A DNA stretch of 64,000 nt from a virus, in the IMG/VR virus record IMGVR_UViG_3300007276_000039, positions 21,682 to 85,681 of that record. One strand, given 5' to 3'. Position numbers and translations under genes: made by a program. The notes under the pieces are model-generated. The model saw only the letters and a list, made by a program, of their open reading frames with translations. It was not told the DNA's origin and searched no databases. The first letter of the stretch is position 1; every line of letters starts with the position of its first letter. Positions 58,203 to 64,000 of the stretch are shown here, piece by piece.

Positions 58203-59542
58203 GCGAACCTCACCCCTGCCTGCTTTGGATAAAGTGTTCGCAATTTTTCCGGTGGAAGATTCGTTACATCTGCTTCATAATTGTACCCGGTAGGTCTGCG
58301 TTCTTGTCTATTTATATCAGCAATGTAAGCCTCTTTTTCGGCTTCGGTAAGCAACGGATTTTCAAGTCCAAAAACACCCTGTTGCCACGCTAAAGGAAGT
58401 GCACCACGAAATTCGTTTGCCAAAAGTTCATGTGCTGATACCGCTCTTGAAGGTACTGATGAATTACCACGCTGTTCACGCTGACCAGCATCGGTGCCCT
58501 CTAAATCATACAAATCGGGATAAATGTCTCCGAATATCGGACCATCTCTTAAATCGGGATTTTGAATCTGTTTCGCTCTCATGCGAATTAAAGTATTCAT
58601 AGCGTCCATTGGTGCAATTTTCCCTTCATCTACAAGTTGATACAATTTTTGGTCATATCCGAGTTTAGGTGAATAGAGATGTTTTAGCGCATTATTTTCT
58701 GCTTCTTCTGCGCTCATGCGTGTGTTTGGCATCACTCCAACAAGTCTTTCGGGTGGAATAGGTGCTGTAATCCCCCCTTCAATCCCTTCAGTTACAGCCC
58801 CACGAGCGAATGCTTTGTCTTGTGGGCGACCAAAGCCCCGAATACCTACAGCACCTTTACCTCGGCGGGGTGATACATTTCCCGCAGTGTTGGCTTCTAT
58901 GTCCTTTTGTGATAAGTTTCCTACGAAACCAATGTTTTCGGAAGGAAAACGCACAGTATTCGGCATATCTGCTTCCCAATTCATATTGATTTTTCCAAAT
59001 GGCACAGGTTTTAACCCATAGCCTTCTCTTGTACCCATGCTTGCAATGTCGTCTTCTCCCATAATTTTTATCGCATCAACGGGTGGTACTTGGCCGGGTA
59101 AAATGTTTCCTTGCTCATCATAATACGGCCCTTTAGTTTTGTACGACCAATCGTATTCAGGCAGGGTTGATTGACGGCTATGGTAATCACGCAAAAAAGG
59201 AAGATTTTTTGCATCAACATCTAAGGTAGAAGGAAAATCATGGGCAACCAATCCTTGTGCAAGTGCACCCTCTAAGCCCATTTGACGACCAAACCGTTCA
59301 CCTGTTTCTCCAAAACGCTCAACGAATCCTTTTTCCCTTCGGTCAATAAGAGGAACTTTGTTGGAAAATTGTTGAGGTGTGAGGGCAACATCACTTTCAC
59401 GCACAATACGCTCCATGTCTTCGGCTGTTGGTTGGTTTTGTCTGTACAAATTCCGCATATCAGCGTAGTGTTGCACCTCTTCGGATGGATGAGGTACACC
59501 AAAATCAGCGAGAGTAGCCTTGCTTATCAGCACCCTCGCCAT
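58199..59542 (-). CDS. unknown 447-residue protein, divergent partner of the 59595 gene
   Basis: The start is set at the ATG at 59542 (MARVLISKATLADF), as the in-frame extension to 59896 overlaps the plus-strand gene and is of unlikely composition. The protein is mostly polar with no recognised domain; it has a helical N-terminus (EVQHYADMRNLYRQNQPTAE), an Asp/Gly/Pro-rich middle and charged C-terminal segments (ALLTEAEKEAYIADINRQER). Codon usage and operon position match the virion genes. It is followed by the 57171 gene (ATGA overlap). Confidence 0.6.
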   Translation of the reverse strand: MARVLISKATLADFGVPHPSEEVQHYADMRNLYRQNQPTAEDMERIVRESDVALTPQQFSNKVPLIDRREKGFVERFGETGERFGRQMGLEGALAQGLVAHDFPSTLDVDAKNLPFLRDYHSRQSTLPEYDWSYKTKGPYYDEQGNILPGQVPPVDAIKIMGEDDIASMGTREGYGLKPVPFGKINMNWEADMPNTVRFPSENIGFVGNLSQKDIEANTAGNVSPRRGKGAVGIRGFGRPQDKAFARGAVTEGIEGGITAPIPPERLVGVMPNTRMSAEEAENNALKHLYSPKLGYDQKLYQLVDEGKIAPMDAMNTLIRMRAKQIQNPDLRDGPIFGDIYPDLYDLEGTDAGQREQRGNSSVPSRAVSAHELLANEFRGALPLAWQQGVFGLENPLLTEAEKEAYIADINRQERRPTGYNYEADVTNLPPEKLRTLYPKQAGVRFA

Positions 59543-59560
59543 GGTTATCTCATGGTCAAA

Positions 59561-59570
59561 TAATTTAAAG
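59561..59570. promoter_or_regulatory. bidirectional TATA-like element
   Basis: TAATTTAAAG contains the self-complementary TTTAAA (59564-59569), which is centred 25 bases before the minus-strand ATG at 59542 and 28 bases before the plus-strand ATG at 59595. This equals the usual archaeal TATA-to-start spacing in both directions, and the whole gap is only 52 bases, so both mRNAs are probably leaderless. Confidence 0.5.
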
Positions 59571-59594
59571 ACATACCGCCTCATAGCCGCACGC

Positions 59595-61355
59595 ATGAGC
59601 AGGCGTGTTGCTGTCCGTAATAGCGGCGACACGGTAGAGAAGTTTGCTTTTCTTGCCCCTCTTGCGAGTGCCGCTATGGGCACTGTGGGAAGAGCCGCCG
59701 CAACAAAGGTAGGCCAAACTGCACTTGGACAAGGTGCAAAATCAATGGCTGGTAAACTTGCTGAAAGCAAAGTAGGACAAATGGCTGGCAAAGTCGCCAG
59801 TAAAACGAAGGATGTTTTGGGTGAGGATGCTGGAAAGAAAATTGGTGAAGCAGGTGCGGCAATGGCACAAATGCAACAACAAAAACAACAAGCCATGCAA
59901 CAACAAAATCAACAAATGGCCGACAAAGCCAAGGCTGGCTCGCAAATCGCTACGGGTGAAGCCATGGACATGTCGTGGCAGATGCTTAAAGCGTGGTCGT
60001 TTCTTCCCGGCTTTGATGAATTTGACAAACACTCCATTATTCAACACGCTAAGAAAATGAAATTACAACATGTGAGTATTCATGACTTAGGGCATCATGA
60101 TAAGCGTTTTAACGAGCGGTACAAACCCGACCAAGAAATGCCAAAGGGTGCTGAAAAACTCACTCCACGAGACTTGTCTCTCGCTTACATGGATTTGATG
60201 CTTCGTCGCAACCCCGAACTGATTGAGCGGGGCAATCAAAAATCAAAGGTAGGAGGAAAAGATGAATTTGGTAATCCTCACCCCGATAATTTTCCCGGTA
60301 TTTCATTCCCTCTTCTTCAAACTGATGAGCCAATAAGGAGTCAAGTAAAAACAGACAAAGGTAGAATGATTGAACAGTATCATCCTGTCTTTGCCGCCGG
60401 TCATGCTCACCATGAGCCTTCCGAACATCCAAAGTTTGCCCTTGTCACTGCGAATGATGCGGCAACACAAGCAGGAAACAGGAATACAATTGGAGTAACA
60501 CATACTGTGAATCGCTATTCACACGAACATTTCCCGATTGTTGATGATGCCGCTTCCGATGCGTTTTACAATGTGATGTATGAGCAAGAGCAAAAGCAAA
60601 AGCGAAAGCAAGGGAAAGACGAATACGATTTTGAGGAAAAGGAAGAATCCCCACAGGCTCGCAATAAGAGAATTATCACTGATGAAATAAATCGTCGTCA
60701 TTTTGGTGATTTCTTGCAACCAATTGATTTTGAAAGAATGAAAGCAGGAGGTCTTTCTCCTTCAATCACTCAAAGAATTGCAGAACAACGAGTGCATGGT
60801 CAAAACCCAATGGCCGTTGAAGCCGATAATCCGTTGCTAATTTACCCGGATGGTAGTCCTCTTGCGAGGCAATATAGAAGTTTTCAAGCAAAAAATCCTC
60901 CTGCTGATGATGGAGATGATGGAGGCGATGGAGGCGGTGGAGGCGGTGGCGGTGGACTACCTAACTCAACTTTTCTCTCGCACCCGTCACCTCCCATACA
61001 CCTCGGAGGTGGAATGTACATGTGGCGAGGAAACTACTACGGTGGCCTTGGTCAACCACCACTCCCACCCGAAGCGGAGGCAATGATTCAAAATGGAGAA
61101 CCAATGGACATGGCATGGCGTATGCTCAAAGGTGAGTTGCAGTTGCCGCACCAAATCACTGAGGCACTGCGAGGCGACCTCACCACCCTTGACCGGGCAC
61201 ACAAAATGACCGACACCAATGAAGGGACGCTCATTGAGGGTATTCATCCCGACATGGAGAATGTGGTCAAGTTGCTGGCTGAGAAGCACATGGGAGACAT
61301 ATCCCCAACGATGCAACGGCCTGTCATGCCGCTATTTCACTCACCGTTTCACTGA
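59595..61355 (+). CDS. lone plus-strand gene: Gly-rich protein with two copies of the recurrent motif
   Basis: About 586 residues. The ATG at 59595 suits the TATA box; the longer frame to 59520 overlaps the divergent gene. Residues ~20-120 are Ala/Lys/Gln-rich amphipathic repeats (GAKSMAGKLAESKVGQMAGK then a run of Gln). GEAMDMSWQMLKAWSFLPGF lies near residue 122 and GEPMDMAWRMLKGELQLPHQ near 502, two copies of the motif shared by other proteins. Between them are a Lys/Glu stretch (EQEQKQKRKQGKDEYDFE) and a Gly/Asp linker (~438-455). HSIIQHAKKMKLQHVSIHDL, then GHH, is His-rich. Its 3' end overlaps the convergent HMG-CoA lyase-like gene by 32 bases. Function is unknown. Confidence 0.65.
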   Translation: MSRRVAVRNSGDTVEKFAFLAPLASAAMGTVGRAAATKVGQTALGQGAKSMAGKLAESKVGQMAGKVASKTKDVLGEDAGKKIGEAGAAMAQMQQQKQQAMQQQNQQMADKAKAGSQIATGEAMDMSWQMLKAWSFLPGFDEFDKHSIIQHAKKMKLQHVSIHDLGHHDKRFNERYKPDQEMPKGAEKLTPRDLSLAYMDLMLRRNPELIERGNQKSKVGGKDEFGNPHPDNFPGISFPLLQTDEPIRSQVKTDKGRMIEQYHPVFAAGHAHHEPSEHPKFALVTANDAATQAGNRNTIGVTHTVNRYSHEHFPIVDDAASDAFYNVMYEQEQKQKRKQGKDEYDFEEKEESPQARNKRIITDEINRRHFGDFLQPIDFERMKAGGLSPSITQRIAEQRVHGQNPMAVEADNPLLIYPDGSPLARQYRSFQAKNPPADDGDDGGDGGGGGGGGGLPNSTFLSHPSPPIHLGGGMYMWRGNYYGGLGQPPLPPEAEAMIQNGEPMDMAWRMLKGELQLPHQITEALRGDLTTLDRAHKMTDTNEGTLIEGIHPDMENVVKLLAEKHMGDISPTMQRPVMPLFHSPFH

Positions 61356-62166
61356 GTTTTATTTTCTCAGCAATTCTTGAGGCCGCTTTGAGGGCTTCTT
61401 CGTCCACACCTGTGGTAAAACCCCATGCGTGTAGGTGAGTTACCAGTGTTTCAGTGGACAAGTTGGCTCCGCTGTTGTCGGCAAACGGGCAACCACCCAG
61501 TCCACCAATGCTTGAATCAATTTCGTAAATGCCGTTGAGTAGTGCGGCACGCACTAATTCAAGCGCACGCCCTTCGTTGCCGTTGTGATGCAGGTGCAAT
61601 GCGGCACGCACACCTTCGTTTTTGGCGAGTTCAGCGACTTCGGCTATTTCTTTGCGTGTACCAGCCCCAACCGTGTCGGAGAACACCACAGTGTCGCCAA
61701 ACATTTTCGCATCACGAATACACGAAATGAGAGTGGGCATACGAGGTGTGCCGCTGTGAGGTGAGCCAAACGCCATGCTGATGTACACTCGCACATTCTT
61801 TTTGGGCACTTTGTCCATGAAGGTCTTGTACATCAACACAATTTCACTGCGAGTCTTGCCCATGTTCTGCATGTTGAAAGTCTCGCAGGGAGAAAACACG
61901 ATGTTGAACTTCTGCACACCAGCCGATACAGCCCGGTCGTAGCCACGCTTGTTCATCACCAGTGCACTGCCACGGTCAAACACTTCCTCAGCATCAGCCA
62001 TTTGCGGCACAAGGCGGGGGTGAGCAAAACTCACTTCTTCTATAGAACGCAACCCTGCGTCGTATAGGCTTGCAATCAGTTGTTTTTTGGTCGCTGTTTC
62101 AACAGGCCGTTTGAGTGCTTGAAGTCCATCACGAGGGCCAACCTCGTAGATGGAGATGTTCATCAT
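61324..62166 (-). CDS. HMG-CoA lyase-like enzyme (DRE-TIM metallolyase)
   Basis: A 280-residue TIM-barrel enzyme. The catalytic set of 3-hydroxy-3-methylglutaryl-CoA lyase is complete: GPRDGLQ with R12/D13, E43 (30 residues on, as in the human enzyme), S-D-T-V-G with D164, HLHHN with H191/H193 as metal ligands, the GLGGCPFA active-site loop with C226, and N235 nine residues later. HMG-CoA lyase cleaves HMG-CoA to acetoacetate and acetyl-CoA; HMG-CoA is also the entry to the mevalonate pathway that makes archaeal membrane lipids. An aldolase or citramalate-type relative is less likely because the loop fits HMG-CoA lyase. GGAGTG precedes ATGATG. It is a possible auxiliary metabolic gene. Confidence 0.8.
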   Translation of the reverse strand: MMNISIYEVGPRDGLQALKRPVETATKKQLIASLYDAGLRSIEEVSFAHPRLVPQMADAEEVFDRGSALVMNKRGYDRAVSAGVQKFNIVFSPCETFNMQNMGKTRSEIVLMYKTFMDKVPKKNVRVYISMAFGSPHSGTPRMPTLISCIRDAKMFGDTVVFSDTVGAGTRKEIAEVAELAKNEGVRAALHLHHNGNEGRALELVRAALLNGIYEIDSSIGGLGGCPFADNSGANLSTETLVTHLHAWGFTTGVDEEALKAASRIAEKIKLSETVSEIAA

Positions 62167-62172
62167 TTTTTA

Positions 62173-62442
62173 TCACTCCATTTGCTCTTGGAATTGTTGA
62201 GCAAAAGCATTTGGGTCATTCATTGAATAACCTTGCTGGTCTGCACCTTGCTCAATTTCCGCTTCGTTTCCTTCAAACCATTCTTCCATTTTTCGTTGAT
62301 GGCACAACTTACACCTCAATTCATTGGGATAAAAATGCCCTACATCAAGACTCCTAAGCCCGCTACCGCAAGGGCATTCCTTTGCCCCGTAATTTATGGG
62401 CAGTTGTTTTAACAAATTCCAAGTAATGTCAAAAGGTTTCAC
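62173..62442 (-). CDS. small zinc-ribbon protein starting with the recurrent motif
   Basis: An 89-residue protein with GTG start overlapping the previous stop (GTGA). It begins MKPFDITWNLLKQLPINYG, the same plan as the protein at 45842 (MKPFEESWDILK). Then a zinc ribbon (CPCGSGL ... CKLCHQR) and an acidic/Gln-rich tail (EQGADQQGYSMND). The repeated architecture suggests a family of short tagged zinc proteins. Function is unknown. Confidence 0.7.
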   Translation of the reverse strand: MKPFDITWNLLKQLPINYGAKECPCGSGLRSLDVGHFYPNELRCKLCHQRKMEEWFEGNEAEIEQGADQQGYSMNDPNAFAQQFQEQME

Positions 62443-62636
62443 TGTATGCCCCTCCGCATACCGTTAAAGCAGGCTTGGTGAAAAGCCTCCTCATCTTCAA
62501 TGTAAATCATGGTGTCTGTGGGGTCGGGCGTTGCCAGCCAAATCGTCACAAACCCTGCAATAAATGAGAGGATGAACAATGTCGGCAACAGCATGTGCAG
62601 AGCGAGTGCGGTGTGGAAATTAAACTTGTCGGTCAA
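62439..62636 (-). CDS. small single-TM protein
   Basis: A 65-residue protein, with a hydrophobic segment at residues ~9-34 (LALHMLLPTLFILSFIAGFV then TIWLA) followed by an acidic tail (DPTDTMIYIEDEEAFHQAC). The start codon appears to be TTG overlapping the upstream stop (TTGA); no better in-frame start exists. It may be a membrane anchor or holin-type protein. It lies between two apparent virion/zinc genes. Confidence 0.5.
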   Translation of the reverse strand: MTDKFNFHTALALHMLLPTLFILSFIAGFVTIWLATPDPTDTMIYIEDEEAFHQACFNGMRRGIQ

Positions 62637-64000
62637 CGAAACAATGAGGCGAGATTTTCAAAACCGTCGTCGTAGTCTTCACCACCCACAGCGGCTTCTT
62701 GCCTACGCATCAATTCTTGAATTGCGGCCATCATCGGGGCGTTAGCGGGGTCGGAAAGGTCGCCTGCGTTGGGCAACAAGGCTTCCAGTGAATCTCGGCG
62801 TTGTTGCTCTTCCATTTGTTGCTGTTGTTGACGGGCTTCCAATATCTCCATTTCTCTTCGGCGGAAATCATCGTCAACTCGTTGTGCAATTTGACCACCC
62901 GGCTGAGCGTAAAGTAAAGGGTCGCCGGTTTTTTCATCTGTGGGCATGAATGTGTGTGGCGTGTGCATTCCAATAGCATACTTCAATGCGCCACCCCTTT
63001 CACCAATTGGAAAATCTGCACCAGCAAAAACCTCTCTGTTCATTGGAGAAGACACATTACGATTGAGTGCTTTTGTACCCATTCTGCCCCCTTGAAACAA
63101 TAAATCCTCCATACTCATGGGTTTACTACGACCACGGTTCATGTTTGCTAACACTGCTTCAGCCAACAGCGTTTGTTCTGTTGTGGGGTCATTACCACGA
63201 ACACTTCTATCCCTGTCAAAAGTATTCGGGCGAAACGGGAGGGCACCAAAATCGTAGCGGGCCAAACTACCAAATCCACCCTCCGGGTTTCCTGTTTCAC
63301 TATTTTTTGTGGGCGTTTGTGTAATTGTTTGATAATCATTTCCTAAAACATTCGGTGGGTGATAATTTATTACATCGCTTGAGCCTATTTTTTTGTCGGG
63401 GTCAATATGGTCGGAAAAGGACTCTCCATCCACTTTTGAATTGTAAAGGCCACCCATTTTTCCGGCAAATTTACGATGAAAAGGATTTGACAACATGTTG
63501 CGATTTGTGCTTTGTATGCCAACACCCCTTGAAAGAATAGCACGCATCAACTTTTCGTAATTTCCCTGTCTTCGGAACTCAGCGGGTGTTTTACCACCAA
63601 GGCTGGTAAGTACAGGAGTATTCGGGTAATTACCGAAATATCCTGCTCTCGCTTCCGAACCTGTCAATTGGCTCATGACAACTGGTTTTCCACCACCAGC
63701 GGGATTACCCATGAGTTTGTAGCCACCGCTACCATCGGTAAAGTAAGGTGTCATAAATTCGCTTTCAATTTCAGGGGTACGGGGAGTTGGCTCCCCTCGT
63801 CCAACACGGATTGTTTGCGGGTTAAAATTAGTGCTTATTGATTGTACGGCAAGTGAAGGGTCAAACAAACCCAAGTTTGATTGCAACATGGCATCGCCTC
63901 GTGTACCTAAACCCGATTCTTCTCTTACTGGATTTGCATTTCTCGCAAATTCTCTTTCCATGGGAGACAATTGAATCTGCTTTAGCAAAGCCCAAGCATC
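62633..64000 (-). CDS. virion-like protein, N-terminus beyond the window
   Basis: The frame is open to the right edge, so the start is outside. The visible first residues are DAWALLKQIQLSPMEREFAR, a further copy of the recurrent motif, probably close to the true N-terminus. The rest (~455 residues) is polar with Gly/Asn/Pro loops (GGYKLMGNPAGGGKPVVMSQ) and a Gln/Glu/Arg-rich coiled coil (RRREMEILEARQQQQQMEEQ) near the C-terminus. The style resembles the genes at 57171 and 58199, suggesting related or functionally linked proteins. No family is recognised. Confidence 0.6.
   Translation of the reverse strand, partial: DAWALLKQIQLSPMEREFARNANPVREESGLGTRGDAMLQSNLGLFDPSLAVQSISTNFNPQTIRVGRGEPTPRTPEIESEFMTPYFTDGSGGYKLMGNPAGGGKPVVMSQLTGSEARAGYFGNYPNTPVLTSLGGKTPAEFRRQGNYEKLMRAILSRGVGIQSTNRNMLSNPFHRKFAGKMGGLYNSKVDGESFSDHIDPDKKIGSSDVINYHPPNVLGNDYQTITQTPTKNSETGNPEGGFGSLARYDFGALPFRPNTFDRDRSVRGNDPTTEQTLLAEAVLANMNRGRSKPMSMEDLLFQGGRMGTKALNRNVSSPMNREVFAGADFPIGERGGALKYAIGMHTPHTFMPTDEKTGDPLLYAQPGGQIAQRVDDDFRRREMEILEARQQQQQMEEQQRRDSLEALLPNAGDLSDPANAPMMAAIQELMRRQEAAVGGEDYDDGFENLASLFR

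Noticed and set aside
59543-59896. N-terminal extension of the 58199 gene (starting MACCFCCC)
   Set aside because: It is antisense to the well-supported plus-strand gene, with Cys/Pro-rich composition typical of an antisense shadow.
1-64000. tRNA, rRNA or insertion sequences
   Set aside because: No transposase-like protein or RNA gene signature was noticed in either strand, although I could not run a folding search.

Overview
The window is most of the structural half of a tailed double-stranded DNA virus (HK97-type capsid, terminase, portal and tail genes). It very probably infects an archaeon, and a marine group II-type euryarchaeon (a magrovirus-like virus) is my best guess. The evidence for an archaeal host is as follows. 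The left edge carries the C-terminus of a group II chaperonin (thermosome). Two short divergent intergenic regions each hold one TATA-like box placed about 25 bp from both start codons. There is an AbrB-type regulator and a large number of zinc-ribbon proteins. The marine assignment is inference. No replication genes, tRNAs, rRNAs, CRISPR arrays or insertion sequences were seen.

Layout. Positions 1-454 (+) hold the thermosome end and a zinc-ribbon gene, which run tail-to-tail into the structural genes. Almost everything from 64000 down to 455 reads on the minus strand, with most genes overlapping by 1-8 bases. In transcription order this gives: a virion-like gene cut by the right edge, a TM protein, a zinc-ribbon protein and an HMG-CoA lyase-like enzyme (64000-61324). 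Next is an isolated plus-strand gene (59595-61355) divergent from two unknown genes (59542-57171). Then comes a repeat-rich intergenic region (56950-57170), followed by an operon of membrane proteins, an Arf/Ras-like GTPase, an AbrB-like regulator and others (56949-53430). The packaging and head block (53136-30489) runs from a possible small terminase through unknown virion genes, large terminase, small zinc/basic proteins, a LAGLIDADG-domain protein, portal, a 1.9-kilo-residue protein with a ligase-like C-terminus, prohead protease and major capsid protein to possible decoration proteins. The connector and tail block (30486-455) holds connector candidates, tail tube, SAP-domain protein, chaperone-like genes, a short tape measure, an 18-kb gene for a 5999-residue virion protein, a hub-like protein and distal tail proteins.

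Most notable observations: (1) a short peptide motif, roughly P-[MF]-[DE]-x-[AST]-W-x-[LM]-L-K, recurs in at least eight otherwise unrelated proteins and could be a shared targeting signal; (2) an Arf-like GTPase is encoded between membrane proteins; (3) a DNA-ligase-like fold with all nucleotidyl-transfer motifs degenerated sits at the end of a head-module protein; (4) an HMG-CoA lyase homologue keeps every catalytic residue; (5) the same ~65-residue beta module appears in the giant protein (twice) and in the tail tube protein; (6) symmetrical bidirectional promoters and a palindromic intergenic region.
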